DNA of 64,000 bases, taken from the NCBI GenBank assembly GCA_963995525.1, contig OZ023206.1, positions 28,202,960 to 28,266,959 on the forward strand, written 5' to 3'. Position numbers and translations under genes: made by a program. Source of the DNA: Escarpia spicata. Lineage: Eukaryota > Annelida > Polychaeta > Sabellida > Siboglinidae. The notes beneath the pieces were generated by a model. That model made no database searches and had not been told where the DNA came from. It saw only the letters and a program-made list of their open reading frames with translations. Below are positions 1 through 12,023 of this stretch, one piece after another (the stretch's first letter is position 1; each line of letters begins with the position of its first letter).

Positions 1-172
1 TATTAATTGGACCTGTTTTTTTGTATTTCCTATTCCATGTTACTATCGCAATTCCATAGCAATAGTTATGACATCATCACAATAGTATTGCAATAGTAAT
101 ACAGCTATTGTTATACTACCGCAACAGTGAAACTATGCCCAGCAGTCACCCCTACCGTTGCTGTGTTTTCAG
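1..172 (+). other. 3' part of an intron of the Tudor gene
   Basis: AT-rich sequence with loose repeats of a GCAATAGT-like word around 50-115. It ends in a T-rich tract and an AG at 171-172, used as the acceptor for the exon at 173. No coding signal is seen. Confidence 0.7.
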
Positions 173-334
173 GAGACTGGTACCGTGCGGTAGTTGAGAA
201 GCGACAGGCGAACAAAGCTACCATCTTCTTTGTTGACTTTGGCAACCTGCTCACAGACCATGTGACTAACCTACGGCCGTTCACCAGCCAGTTTTGTCCC
301 CTCCCCCCACAGGCGATCAAGTGCTCATTTGCAG
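173..334 (+). CDS. Tudor gene exon (Tudor core)
   Basis: Acceptor TGTGTTTTCAG at 171-172; donor GCAG|GTGAAA at 335. It is 162 nt, entering and leaving in phase 1. It encodes the aromatic-cage strand region (DWYRAVV, FFVDFGN). Confidence 0.88.
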
Positions 335-569
335 GTGAAATCTTGTTTGAAATTCCTCTTTGGTCGATTAAAAGTGAAAGTTGGATCGTTTTTATCATAA
401 AACCATTTGTTCTTGTATTGAATTTAAATTTGTACTATTTTTTATTTGTTTTATGTACAGCATTGCACATTTTTTGGATAGGGCGCTTTATGAAAAAAAT
501 ATTAATGTTATGTTTACATGGCGTGCTTTAACAATAAGATAGGTATTCATGAATAGATACTGGTCTGTG

Positions 570-620
<51 letters not shown>

Positions 621-2199
621 ATGTCATGTATGCTTGCATATCACTGCGTTTGTGAGCGTGTGTGTCGCTGCGTTTGTGTGCATTTGTGGGTCATTGTATG
701 TATGAGTGTCACTTTATCTCTGTGTGTCACAGCATGTGTGTGTGTCACAATTTGTGTGTGCACGCACGTGCTTGCTGCACACGTGCTTGCCACTGTACCT
801 ATGTGTGTTTATATCAAGTGCAACTTGTGTGTCCTCCCAGGCCTGAAGCCTGTCGGAGCTGACTGGACGCCTGAGGCTACAGAATCATTCAAGTCACTTG
901 TAGCCACTGGAAACAGCCCAATCCGACTCTACATGGTCGTTGTGGAGCGTAACAGTGGCTCCCTCTCTGTGAAGCTCGTTGATACCACGGGCAACGACGT
1001 CAATGGCAAAGACCTCGGCACACAACTGGTCGCTAGGGGAATGGCAGCCTCCAAGAACAAACAGGGTAAGGGATGGTCTCATAAAAGTTTACAATATAAA
1101 AAAACATACTCTTTCGTACCATTTCAAACCACCTTGCACGTTGGTAAATAAAATGTTTAATTTGTTATGTGGTTAACTAAATAACACGTCATTGGCTTCT
1201 GGCAAGGTTAACATATTATTCAGTAATTTTTTAGACAGAAATTTAAGTTTTACTGTGCATTTGTATAAAGGTAAGTTCTTATATAGTGCAGTATCCAGTC
1301 CGCAGGACTGCTCAAAGCGCTTTACACTTTACTCCCTGGCAGACCTGTTCAATCGAACACCATCTCGGCTTGTCTGGGAAGCATCCATCCACACTGCAAT
1401 TAATCCACGAAGACTATGCATACACACTTATACACCACTGTCTATAGCCAGGTACTTATACAGCAACGTATAGTGAACGAACTTGCCCAAGGTTCTACAC
1501 CACCACACAGGATTTGAACCCAGGTTCTCTCGGTTGAGTCCAAAGCTCTAGCCACTGCACTACGGCGCTGCACGTATTTGTGTACAGAAGCTACAGTTGT
1601 TTTGGTTTTGTTTCCTTTTTAGCAGGCATTGCTTTAACATAGGGTAGCATAATTGAGCCAGTGGTCTCTGTTTATACAACAATTGCACTGATAATGAAGA
1701 AAGCATCATGCATGCCTTGTCTAGGTGGGTATTGACCCTACACAAGACCACACAGTATTAGTAATTGGTGTGAATGTGTGACTTTCAAAAAACTGATTAC
1801 TAAACATTCTTCAGAATAGTTCTCTTTGAATGTATTATAAGCATATCCAGAGATTGAAATAACCGAATTGCCTGTCACATAGACTATCACTGCTTGTCAA
1901 GCAGGCATCGTTCGTATGTGTGACATCATTATTCACATGAGACGATAGAAGGTACAAGCTGTCACTTATGTATGTTAATTCCAATCTTTTGATGTATTTA
2001 GAAGAAAAACTAGGTACTTCCGGAATTGTTTTGTGCATTCTACATTGTCCACTTTATCTGGTTGACAGCGTCCGATTCAAAGCCTGCAGCAGCATCGAGT
2101 GTAGGGGACGAGAACGCGAGACGTTTAACGGAGGAGAACGCAAAACTGAAACAGGAACTGGATGAACTGAGACGCATGATGCAACAACAGAAACTATGA
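173..2199 (+). CDS. Tudor-domain protein, C-terminal part (exons 173-334, 841-1065, 2069-2199)
   Basis: Three exons join in phase 1 at every border and give about 173 residues ending at TGA 2197-2199. The first carries the Tudor core (DWYRAVV, then FFVDFGN, then LPPQAIKC). The second continues straight into GLKPVGADWTPEA and the outer beta-rich part of an extended Tudor fold. The third is a Lys/Glu/Leu-rich coiled coil ending MMQQQKL. Tudor domains of this type bind dimethylarginine tails, typically of PIWI proteins, in germ granules; the layout resembles TDRD1-like proteins, but I cannot assign an orthologue. The upstream part lies left of the window. Intron 1 carries a GCGT microsatellite and intron 2 a SINE. 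What is seen: motifs, splice sites and phase. Inferred: germline piRNA role. Confidence 0.85.
566..620. repeat. (GCGT)n microsatellite in Tudor intron 1
   Basis: About 13 perfect GCGT units, followed to 790 by degenerate TGTG-rich sequence that reaches nearly to the exon acceptor at 840. Alternating purine-pyrimidine DNA of this kind can adopt Z-form. Confidence 0.95.
841..1065 (+). CDS. Tudor gene exon (second half of extended Tudor domain)
   Basis: Acceptor CCTCCCAG at 839-840; donor CAGG|GTAAGG at 1066. It is 225 nt, phase 1 to phase 1. The first codon is completed by the last G of the previous exon to give Gly, rebuilding the family motif KCSFAGLKPVG. Confidence 0.88.
1271..1570 (-). mobile_element. 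tRNA-derived SINE, family B, near full length
   Basis: Read on the minus strand it starts with a tRNA-like head near 1570: box A in the GCAGTGGCTAGAGC region and box B matching GGTTCAAATCC. It ends in a tail with the word CTATATAAGAACTTAC at 1271. Other copies are at 40191-40496 and 55114-55400, with fragments at 6950 and 40890. It lies in Tudor intron 2. Confidence 0.85.
2069..2199 (+). CDS. Tudor gene terminal exon (coiled coil)
   Basis: Acceptor TTGACAG at 2067-2068; enters in phase 1 (G plus CG gives Ala) and ends at TGA 2197-2199. About 43 residues, with a heptad-like run LTEENAKLKQELDELRRMM. The polypyrimidine tract is weak, so the exact start is less sure than the frame. Confidence 0.78.
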
Positions 2200-5100
2200 G
2201 AAACACTTGTGTGGTGTTTCTGCTGTAGTTGGAATGGGAACGTTTGGAAAGTAACTACACAATTGTTTATATGGTTTTGGTTGTATACTGTTTGCTGGGA
2301 AGTCACAGGTGGTACGGTGCACAAGTCAATGTTGTCTTGCAGTTTCATTACTTCCAGCATGGTTAACTAAAATGTAAACTAATCTGCGATAAGAGTTGCA
2401 TTTAAGGTGGTTGAATGTTTAAACAAATTGTCTGGGATGTCTCGTTGCGTGAGTTTTGTTGACATTTGTTGTCATTTCAACGTTCAGTTAAGTTAGTTGT
2501 GAAAAAACAATGTAACATTTTCACGTCATTATTACTTTGTTACATCACGTCATTTTTATATTTAAATATTTGTTTATGTTTTCTACCTAACATTCAAAAC
2601 AAAATTACCCAACTCCAGGAGGCTGTTACCTGTAAAGTGTACATGGGTCGTTCTTAGAAAACATGTCACAAAAGAATAATTATTATCAGTATCATTGTTG
2701 AAGGTTATTTATGCAGTGTTTGCTTTATTCTTTTTAGTTGATTTGCAAATTGTACTTTGATGCAATTTTAGGCGGCATTTTGACATTAAACAAAGTTTTT
2801 CTTTAAGCAGTTGCAAACAGTTTTTGTGTCAATCTGTAAAGTTGAAAAAAAACTTTAACAAATTGCTCTCAGCAGTAATTTTAATACGTAAGGTAAACAC
2901 CACATTTAAAATTATCTTTTGAGTTTCTTAGTGATCAAAATTGTAACCCAAAGATAGTTTCTTCTGTCAATTAAACAAGGTATGAACTTTCATTTTAACA
3001 CTATTTCTTTGTTCTGTCAATTAGTGTTTAGTAGCTTTCATTCAACACTGAGTGTGGGTCGTTATGTCATATTTTGCCTGTTGATTTTTCAGAGCATCTG
3101 TTCATAAAAAACCTAAGTTCAATAATCATAATTGCCTTACATGTATTTCTTTGGTCAGTGATTGTATATAGTGTACTCAAAACTTGAATCACACAGCAAC
3201 AGATATTATGCTGTAATAGTAAGCTGTAAACTGCATCACTCTCCTGAAACCATCTTTTGAGAAAGGGTCCTTCTAGTTTTACAATCTAGTTAACATCATA
3301 TTAAATTTTTACTAAAATATTGTTCCCTATGGAATTCATTTCTGTTTCTTCTCATTAACAATATGAGACAGAACAATTATTAATAGGTCCCTGGGCTGGG
3401 GTGACTGAAAAAGCAAAAACAGTACTGGTTGTATGTTAAATGTTCTGGATCTTTGTTATGGGAACTGTACACCTGTACCACATCAATCAAACTATACCAC
3501 ACTATTTCCGCAATGCATGGCTGCAAGGTGATTGATTTTTTTACATTAACTACATGCAATCAATTTATACCGCTCTTTAATTTCTTTAAAAAATTACAGA
3601 TATTGTGTAGTATGTAGATTCTAGACTGGAGGAAGAAGAGTTCAGACTAGATTTCAAAACTTAGGTATTTACACATGACATGGATTGATATACTATGTAA
3701 CTACCTGGGTATACATAAATAACGCGGAAATAATTTGTTCCTTTTATTTGACTTTAGTTCAATATTATGTTCCTTCATACCAACATTTTGCAATTCATGA
3801 GTTTTATTTTGCATTACAAAGTGTCAATGTCAAGAAAAGGTAATTGTAACAAAATGGCTTCATGTTCATGAAAATGTATGTAAAAATAGTTTCTTCCATT
3901 GGTGGGAGTTTGTTTAAAATTGATAAGTACTACTATATCTAAAATATAATTTATTGATAGATGTTGTTAATCGATGGCTCATGGTGACGATGGAAAACAG
4001 TAGATTGAAAACAATATAAATTGATCATCTTTATTCAAACATGGTTGATTGGGAAGTGACGAAAGAATTATGGGTAGAAACTAACTACAAACATAGTCAA
4101 TAGGTGGCAGCATCTGGTGAAATCATGTACTTAAGTTCTACAACTTAACAGATGTTTGATACAAATCAGTTGCTAATGGTACAAAAATAGTTATATAAAT
4201 AGTATCAAGTCCAGTAGAAGTTAAACAAGTTGCATGTTTTGGTGGTTTCTTTAATTAAATTCATATGAAGTTCTTTTTCATTCACGAAGCTCATGTTTCA
4301 GCCACACATGAATGTGGTAAGTGTATTCTCAAGCTTCAACCATCCATAAATTCTTGCGAATGAATTATTTTGAATTAAAAGGAAAGTATTCATGTATCAA
4401 GCTTGTAAGGTGAACTGTTAATATAATTAGTTTGATGTGTCATCATATGTGCACAACAGAAATGAGAATGATTATACCGCAGTTGAGTCATAAGACTCCT
4501 TTGAATATATATATGCACTCTTGTGACAGTGTTTTCTGAGAATAACCTATTAAAGATATGATATCGGTTCCCCTTTTATCAAAATTTCTTACATATAATT
4601 CTTGATACACAAATGTACCGAAGGTATATTGCCTGCCAACCTGTTAAAAAACAGTTTGTAATTTTTAAGTTGCACCCGTGAAATGTTCACATTCCAAATA
4701 ACATTCAAATACTAAACAGCCAGTCTTGCCCATAATTGGCATTTATTGAGTATTTAAGTTTTCCTTACAATTTTTTTGGGTGGCTCTTTTCTGAGGTGAG
4801 GTTTCAGTGTTGTGGGTTGATGCTGACCACGGGAGGCAGTTTTACATTGACTGGTTAGTGTGACAACTGACAACTATCGCTGATGGCTTGCTATTACTGG
4901 ACCTCGTATGTTGGCACACACTCATATAACTATCACTGGCGGCTTGCTATTACTGGACCTCGTATGTTGGCACACTCATATGACAGTGAGTTGTGTAAAG
5001 GGAACATCCCGACTTACTCTTGTGATCTTTCTTGGGTTTTTATGTTTTACTGCATGAGAACGACACAAAATGCAGTTGAATTATTTCACTTTACACTTGG

Positions 5101-6949
5101 GTGTTTGGAATCTTGGATATTGTCTTTGACCTGTTTCTCGGGACTGGTAGACGATAATACTGAATGGGTTATTCCCATTTATTATCACCGTCTTGGATTT
5201 TATGTATGTAGCTAGAGTATCATTGAGCTTGGGTCATTTCAGCTACACAAGGACTTGGTTGGATTTTCGAACCATTCGCATATCTTGGATGCTGTCTTGA
5301 GTTGTTTCTTGATATGATACAAGCACATGCAGAATGTACTTCTAGTCACAGCTAAACAATCCGTCTTTCCAAATACGTAAAGTGTAATTCTTGCATCCTA
5401 TGATTCCACTTGCCGTTTCACAGATGTGAATGTACTGCAATAATGATGCTGCGGACCCTGTATTGAACAAATTGGGAAGCCTATTGACTGCCTACACATT
5501 GCAGCTCTGGTTATTAATTACTTCATGTAATACTTGCCGACTATGTTTTGTTACATTCTGCAATTGTGTTACGATGTAAACAAAATGTAATTGCAGAATG
5601 TCCTGATTTGCACAACACATCAAACAGTCACTGGCAGTCATTGACATGTGTTGGCCAACATTTAATATTGATCTACAAAATCACTATGACATAATTTATT
5701 ATCACTTAAATTTACTATCAGTTAAAAAAATTCATCTTGAAGGAAGTCAATAAAGGCATAATGACATTCATGAAGTGGAAGTTATTTATTGACAATATAT
5801 GTTTAATATTGCATGATTGGGTCCAGACCCAATATTGCTAATAACACTACCTTCACTTACATTAACTTTTCCTCAAAACATGTTAATAAAACATAACTAC
5901 TTCATGAAACACTCGAGCCGACCCATGCGGGGTCTGTGTACTTGGGTACAAGGGACTGCATTTACCCCACACTCTTGTCAGTCTTGCATTTTGTATTGGA
6001 GAATATCTTTCTCTGAACATGTGAATCCAATCCTTTCAGAGTGAGTGAACATCTGAACATGTTCCATGGTTGTTATGGAAAATAACTACATTCTTGTGTT
6101 GCGAGTTCTTTGTATAGAGGTCAGTTTGTTGGGAACGAATGACACAAGATGGTCGAGTTAGGCGCAGTGTTAAAAACACTTTCTATAGGGTACCAGTATG
6201 TGAAGATATGAAGGGTTTGGCACCCCTACGCGTACACAAGAGTCAAATGCATTTTGGTTAACCTCGGCCCCGAGTTCACCTTTCTGGGGTAATGGGGCTC
6301 CTACTTTACAATACCAAACAGTTAACACACCTTCAAATGAAGCAGTTTCATTAAGTTGACTGCAGCGTAAATATTAACTTTTTGTAAATCACATTGTTTG
6401 ATGTTTGTGAAGCATAGTTATATGTATGTTCCGAAAGTCATGAGTTGGAAAGACAGACCTTGCATTGGCTGATAGGCCCAGTAGGTACAAGTTGGTTGTG
6501 GGAGCAGCGGTTATTTCTTATGTTTTTCCTGTGTCCCTGATTGACAGGGTGATACTTTGACAATTGTGTCACCATTGTGTATACAGGTAATGTGGAACTT
6601 ATCTGGTACATGTGATGAACACCATTTGATTATCTTAATTATGTTGACACCCCACCTTGTCCTCGACATATATATTTACAGTGCCACGCAGATGTACAAT
6701 TCATAGGTACTATCGTAACATAGTGATGGTTTTGTTCATTATGTATCATCCTGTATACTATAAATAACAAGTGACTGTCTTACAGTTCATTGGTGTTAAT
6801 GTATGACCTGTAACCTTCATGTCATACAATATTACGAGTCGAGGTGAATTTTTTTTATTTGTCGGCATATGACTGTTGTATCATTTGCGTGTGCTGCAGT
6901 GTGTTAATTGACTATAATTTGATGGCTGAATGTTTCCCAGAGAAGTCAA
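2200..6949. other. AT-rich stretch, 3' UTR then intergenic or unrecognised
   Basis: Contains the 3' UTR of the Tudor gene, whose end I cannot fix; an ATTAAA at 2785 is one possible poly(A) signal. Short open frames are unconvincing. Apart from a 56-bp tandem duplication at 4871-4982 I see no genes or clear repeats. Confidence 0.6.
4871..4982. repeat. Two-unit tandem duplication of about 56 bp
   Basis: The segment with GGCTTGCTATTACTGGACCT occurs twice head to tail, with a few substitutions and a 2-bp CA length change near the end. Confidence 0.9.
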
Positions 6950-7044
6950 GACAGTGTTCGATTGAACAGGTCTATCAGGGAGTAAAGTGTAAAGCAATTT
7001 GAGCAGACCTATGGATTGGATACTGTGCTGTATAAGAACTTACC
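6950..7044 (+). mobile_element. SINE family B, 3' fragment
   Basis: Matches the tail of the SINE at 55114-55400, including GAACAGGTCTATCAGGGAGT and TATAAGAACTTACC. The tRNA-like head is missing. Confidence 0.8.
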
Positions 7045-9411
7045 TTTTCCTTTTTGTAATTTGATTGCAAATCAACCTGCTTGACCAGTATGTGTGTAGA
7101 TGGGTTAACCTGTACTTCAGACACAATATGGCATACGTTCCCAAGGTAGGAATGCCACAATAATGTTGTGACTATGTTCACTACATATACTGCATGTGTT
7201 CACAATTTCAGTTTATTTTGTGATAGCTCATTATGAGGTAACAAGTAGAGAGATGTTTTGGCTTAAATTTGAATGTGCCTCTCTTGTCAAATGTTTCTTT
7301 TTGTGCTATAATCTTAGTTCTCAGTGCTGTCTGTATAAGCTCGTGCCAGGTAGTTATAGGAATGAATGCCTCTTACAAATAAGCGTCACAATTGAATCAT
7401 TGTTTTATTCTGTCACCTTTGGAAGCATTTAAGAAAAATAACAATTGTTTTGTTCCATAAGTAATATGTTCACTACATCAGGAGGAATGTATTATTGAAG
7501 AGGTAGAATAAGGTGATGAATGTAACAAAATCTGCATAGATAACATGTGTATTATACACTTGGAACTGGCCGAAAGTGACCTGAATAGCAAGGTGACCTT
7601 ACTAGCAGGACTAATTTCCTATACTTTACTGTATGTTGGCATGACTTGGGACTATCTTAGTGTGACCGTAATTGTGGGGTGGTTGTATTACAGAGGTAAA
7701 GCGAGGTTCGACAGTAACATACACATCTCGGTTATGTCCAGCTGATGTATTATATGTTAAATGTACAGTTTTGTGTACTGTTTTACTGGTGTTCTTGTGA
7801 GCTCATAAGTGTAAGTTTATTTTCAAAACAAGTTTATTTCAATAAGAACCCATCATAAGAATCACTCTTAAATGTGCTGCTTCTATGCAGAGAACCTTTT
7901 ATGTGACAACATAAAAGTCTCACAACAACTAAATAAGCCTAAGATGTGTGGTGGATAAACATTAACTATTATGACATACGATTTTGCAATGTCTTGGAAG
8001 TCAAAGTTATTTTGAAAAGGGTTGCTGTTCAATTCTTTTCAAATACTTATATAGTTGCAACTTTTATTTCAAAATGCAGACATCTAGCTTTCACACTGTT
8101 CTAATTTTTAATGATACAATCTCAGTTGGGGTTGTCAGCACACTCTGCCCTCTGTTGTTGCTGATAACTTGCGAAACCATACAGTTCTCAACACGTTTGC
8201 CACAGAAATAATTTCATCTGCAATATTGCAGTGTCTTATGTGTGTAACATTTGACTGAAGCAAAAAATCAAAAGTGCACTTTTTGTCTTCAAGTGGTCAA
8301 TGAAGTTCGTGTGCATTGTACTGTATTTGGACATATTGTGCTGTAAGAAATCAAAGTTATTGCTCCACCACTGTCAAAAAGTCAAACTACACAATTAGTG
8401 AGCCTATGAAATTGGTTAGAATTGAAGCTGAATGGTGCATTCTTGTTAAAAGTCTGGTACAACAGAAGACGTATTCGTTAAGTGACAGTGTGGAATAACC
8501 TTAAAATGGGTATCTCGTCTTCATGCATACCCTGGTGGCGATGTAATTACTGTTTAAATAAGCGCAGACATTAATGGCTTCCATACATTTGAATATATTT
8601 GCAACATTTAGTTAATGGTTGGTTTGATTTGAAAGTGTCATGATAACTAATAGTTGTACAATATTACTATTGTGTTGTGTGATTCGTCTGTATTTTCTAT
8701 AAAATGTAGTGAATAATTGACAATAAATAATTCACATCCAATCTGTTGTTCTTTCAAACATTAAGTGATTGATAACTTTTTAGAATATAGGATGTCTTCC
8801 ATTTAGGTTCTTTTACAAAATGCCCCCATTTCATTACAGTATAGATAACTACATAAGAATTGCAGAATATCGTACTATTTAAATTGTGTTTTTTGTATTT
8901 TTCTGATACATTATTACACCTACTTTCTAGCAAAGGTAGACATTCAGCCAACTGCATTGTTTGTTATTTGTTAATTAATTGTTGTTATTGTGACAATATT
9001 TTAGTTTACATTGTATAGTGGTATTTACACCAGTTACAGTAGCACCAGGTAAAGCCTAGAATGTTGCCTTTGAATTTTCTTGTCCAGATCGCTTCATTTG
9101 ATGCCTCTTATTCTCCAGTCCAACTCCCTGCCTACAAATTTGACCCCCTCCCAGACTACGTTTCTTGTTGATCGTGATGTGTGACGGCAGATTAGTGTTC
9201 GTTGATGCGGATTCCTGGGATTACGTTACTCCGACATACACATGGCGTTGCAATTCTTACAGGCTACAAAATAGAATACACACCTCCACACATATTTTGT
9301 GGTTAGGCTTTGTGTTTTGGTTTTACAAGTGACTTCCTAATTGTGTTACAAGGCTTCATTACTGTAATCACCTGGTTTGTCTTCATGTTTTGTGGTGTGG
9401 TTTTATATCGG
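7045..9411. other. AT-rich stretch without a supported gene
   Basis: Only short open frames. One candidate terminal exon on the plus strand (9089-9169) follows a strong acceptor (TTTTCTTGTCCAG) and encodes 26 residues ending PDYVSC before a TGA, but nothing upstream supports it. Confidence 0.55.
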
Positions 9412-9595
9412 AAACCCAGTCAGCTTTCTTGTAGAGGGGTATGAGCCAGGGGACTTGCTTCTTCCTCTGACCATGGACCATCACCTCGCAATAGACGCCA
9501 TCGTGATCTGACAAGCCGGGAATAACCTCGATGCGTGGTGTCAAATGTGGGTTGCTTGTGATGATCAGGTCTAGGCTGTTTCCTGTGAAGTTGGC
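9412..9595 (-). pseudogene. LINE endonuclease fragment (Jockey-superfamily type)
   Basis: The minus strand reads GNSLDLIITSNPH, then IPGLSDHDG and LYKKADW. This is the C-terminal end of the apurinic-like endonuclease domain of a non-LTR retrotransposon; SDHD carries the catalytic His. There is no open frame upstream or downstream, so it is a short relic. Confidence 0.8.
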
Positions 9596-9954
9596 TCAAA
9601 TATTAAAATATAAAGTTTGCAAAATGCATATTATATGTGACTCTAATTTAAATGAAACAACTTGAATTGCATGGATACTATTTGTGTACATACATCGTAT
9701 TTTTGATTCGTTCAAAGAAGCGAAAAACGCAAAAAGGAATTTCACAGACCGTATTGGCCCAGATGGAATGTGACAAGACAGTTTTGGGGGAACGCATATT
9801 ATTTCACATATAACTCATCTGGTTTGTATATTTATTAAAATAGTTTCCCTGTTGGTGACACATATTTGTTTTAATATGAACACATGAAATACATCTTAGT
9901 ATAGTTTTATGGTATGTATGCTGAACGTTTTCTTACGGTCTGACCCAGGCTATT

Positions 9955-10078
9955 TTACTACAACTACTGCTACTACTACTAGTAGTAGTAGTACTACTAC
10001 TACTGCTGCTGCTGCTGCTAGTACTACTAGTAGTAGTGGTAGTGATAGTAGAAGTATTAATAGTAGTAGTGTTAATAG
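9955..10078. repeat. TAC/TAG and TGC trinucleotide microsatellite
   Basis: Interrupted runs of CTA, GTA, CTG and AGT triplets that explain the Thr/Ser-rich open frames on both strands. Confidence 0.93.
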
Positions 10079-10092
10079 AAGCGGTAGTAGTG

Positions 10093-10395
10093 CCGGGGCG
10101 GAACCACAGTGGGTAGTCTAGAGTGACCCAAAAACCTCCAATTGTCTCCTTGAGGCTCGCCATAAACTTCCACTGACGACTGAACTAAATTCATATTGGG
10201 TGGTCTGAGTCGGAGCTTCAGCACAACTTCGTTGTCGTCGCGAATCACGACATCGGATCGGAAGACGGGGGGGGGGGGGGGGGGTGCTGTGGACAATGTT
10301 TACGTCGCCGCGCCGCCTTAACTTCAGCTTCTCCGCTGTCTCGGCTCGAGCGGGCTGTTCAACATTTTTTGCCGCCGCGCCAATTCAAAATTGGT
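10093..10395 (-). mobile_element. hAT-like non-autonomous repeat with C-rich core
   Basis: Begins GGGGCGGAACCACAG and GGTAGTCTAG, contains AATTCATATTGGGTGG, an 18-nt G run at 10267-10284, and (reversed) CCGAGACAGCGGAGAAGCTG. The same words recur at 21545-21790, 23385-23640, 24238-24536 and 27250-27365. A GGGGCGGATCC-like end resembles hAT inverted repeats. Confidence 0.7.
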
Positions 10396-10510
10396 CTGGG
10401 GGAGCTCGCACTCCACCCTAACGCAGGCATGTGTCCCCAGGCCCCCAGGCCCCCAGCCCCCCAGGCCCCCAGCCCCCTGGATCATAAATACCGAAATACT
10501 CAACATTAGC

Positions 10511-10516
10511 TTTATT
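10511..10516 (-). promoter_or_regulatory. Poly(A) signal AATAAA of the FReD gene
   Basis: AATAAA on the minus strand 25 nt after the stop codon at 10541-10543, a normal position for a very short 3' UTR. Confidence 0.55.
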
Positions 10517-10540
10517 ATTTCAATATACAGAGCTGATTTA

Positions 10541-11343
10541 CTAAGGTCTAAATTTCATTTCCACTTTCTTGTGTGAATAATGATGATCATGCCAAGTATA
10601 CCACTCAATGCCGTCTGCGTACGTGGTGTGTGTGCCGTCGAGGTATAACCCATTCAAATTAAACCGATGACAGGCGTTGTACCACCACCCTCCCTTGTAC
10701 CGTTGTACCACCACCCTCCCTTGTACCGTTGTACCACCACCCTCCCTTGTACCGTTGTATCACCACACTCCCTTGTACCGTTGTACCACCACCCTCCTTT
10801 GTACCACCATCCTCCCTTGTACCGTTGTACCGCCACCCTCCCTTGTACCGTTGTACCACCACCCTCCTTTGTACCACCACCCTCCCTTGTACCGTTGTAC
10901 CACCACCCTCCCATGCACCGTTGTGCCACCACCCTCCCTTGTACCGTTGTACCACCACCCTCCCTTGTACCGTTGTACCACCACCCTCCCTTGTACCGTT
11001 GTACCACCACCCTCCCTTGTACCGTTGTACCACCACCCTCCCTTGTACCGTTGTACCACCACCCTCCCTTGTACCGTTGTACCACCACCCTCCCTTGTAC
11101 CGTTGTACCACCACCCTCCTTTGTACCACCATCCTCCGTTGTACCGCCACCCTCCCTTGTACCGTTGTACCACCACCCTCCTTTGTACCACCACCCTCCC
11201 TTGTACCGTTGTACCACCACCCTCCCATGCACCGTTGTGCCACCACCCTCCCTTGTACCGTTGCGCACAGCTGAACCCTTTCCTGTCATTGTCTTTGTCC
11301 TTTGTGCTGAATGACTGGCCTCCACAATCGGCGAACGAATCCC
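10541..11343 (-). CDS. FReD terminal exon with internal minisatellite
   Basis: Acceptor TTTATGCTGCAG at 11344-11346 (phase 1, giving Gly); stop TAG 10541-10543. The frame runs [30 protein letters not shown], then about 190 codons of 26-bp repeats, then [32 protein letters not shown] and the end MKFRP. From the first TAC of the repeat (11257) to the last (10681) is 576 nt, so the correct frame is restored after the array. One in-frame TGA at 10760-10762 interrupts it (TGG in neighbouring units). The expansion sits between the two cysteines that close the ligand-pocket loop in this family. Confidence 0.85.
10675..11265. repeat. 26-bp minisatellite inside the FReD coding exon
   Basis: About 23 units. 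On the minus strand a unit is CGGTACAAGGGAGGGTGG followed by TGGTACAA. Some units have lost 10 bp. The unit encodes RYKGGWWYN in the fibrinogen frame and has no stop in any minus-strand frame, which explains overlapping long open frames here. Confidence 0.95.
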
Positions 11344-11785
11344 CTGCAGCATAAACATCATCGGGTTGATCGTCAATTCTGTATACAAGGTGTGCATGTG
11401 CTTAACATTTAATGTGCACGTATTGGAACATATACATTTGCATTATAAATACCGGAGATGTCAGTGTTTTCGATGCGCACAAATGGAAATGTAATGCAAC
11501 CTGTATTTGGAAAACCGTGCTAATATTTTAAGAAAAGTGTGAAAAAGAGATCGAAACTCACGTCTTTGAATGTTTGTATTTTGATCTTCCGACTAGGTAC
11601 AATGTTCATTTATTAGACATTAATTTTAAGTGTAAGAGAAGTTGGCGGATTACGTAGCACACACTGGAAAAACGGGCAGAAAATCAACTTAGTTTGAATG
11701 ATTAGTGCAATAAAAATGTAGACTCGATGAGACGAACTGCACGCGCACGCACGCACACAAACACACACATTCACACGACTTGGGA

Positions 11786-11836
11786 GTGCGATAGTGTAGT
11801 GGTTAGCTATGAGTTCAAAACCCGGACTGGGCTCGC
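11786..11836 (+). mobile_element. Truncated tRNA-like SINE head
   Basis: TAGTGTAGTGGTTAGC resembles box A, and GAGTTCAAAACCC resembles box B, but the spacing is far too short for a working tRNA promoter. It lies next to the LINE 3' end. Confidence 0.35.
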
Positions 11837-12023
11837 GTGATATTTTGTGTAAAAACCTGGCTCTCACATTGGGGACTGTATATCCCTCGTGACTCGGAAA
11901 TCACGTTAATGTCGGTCCCGTCTCAGTTTAACAAGATTTAACAAGATTGCCACCCAGAGAATTAACTCTAGGTAGCAGGTGGACAAGGAAGCCCTTGGCT
12001 TATCGAGAGTCCGACCTTTTTAT

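Noticed and set aside
10654..11397. Other frames through the 26-bp array, both strands
   Set aside because: Only the minus-strand frame joining both halves of the fibrinogen domain is meaningful; the rest are shadows.
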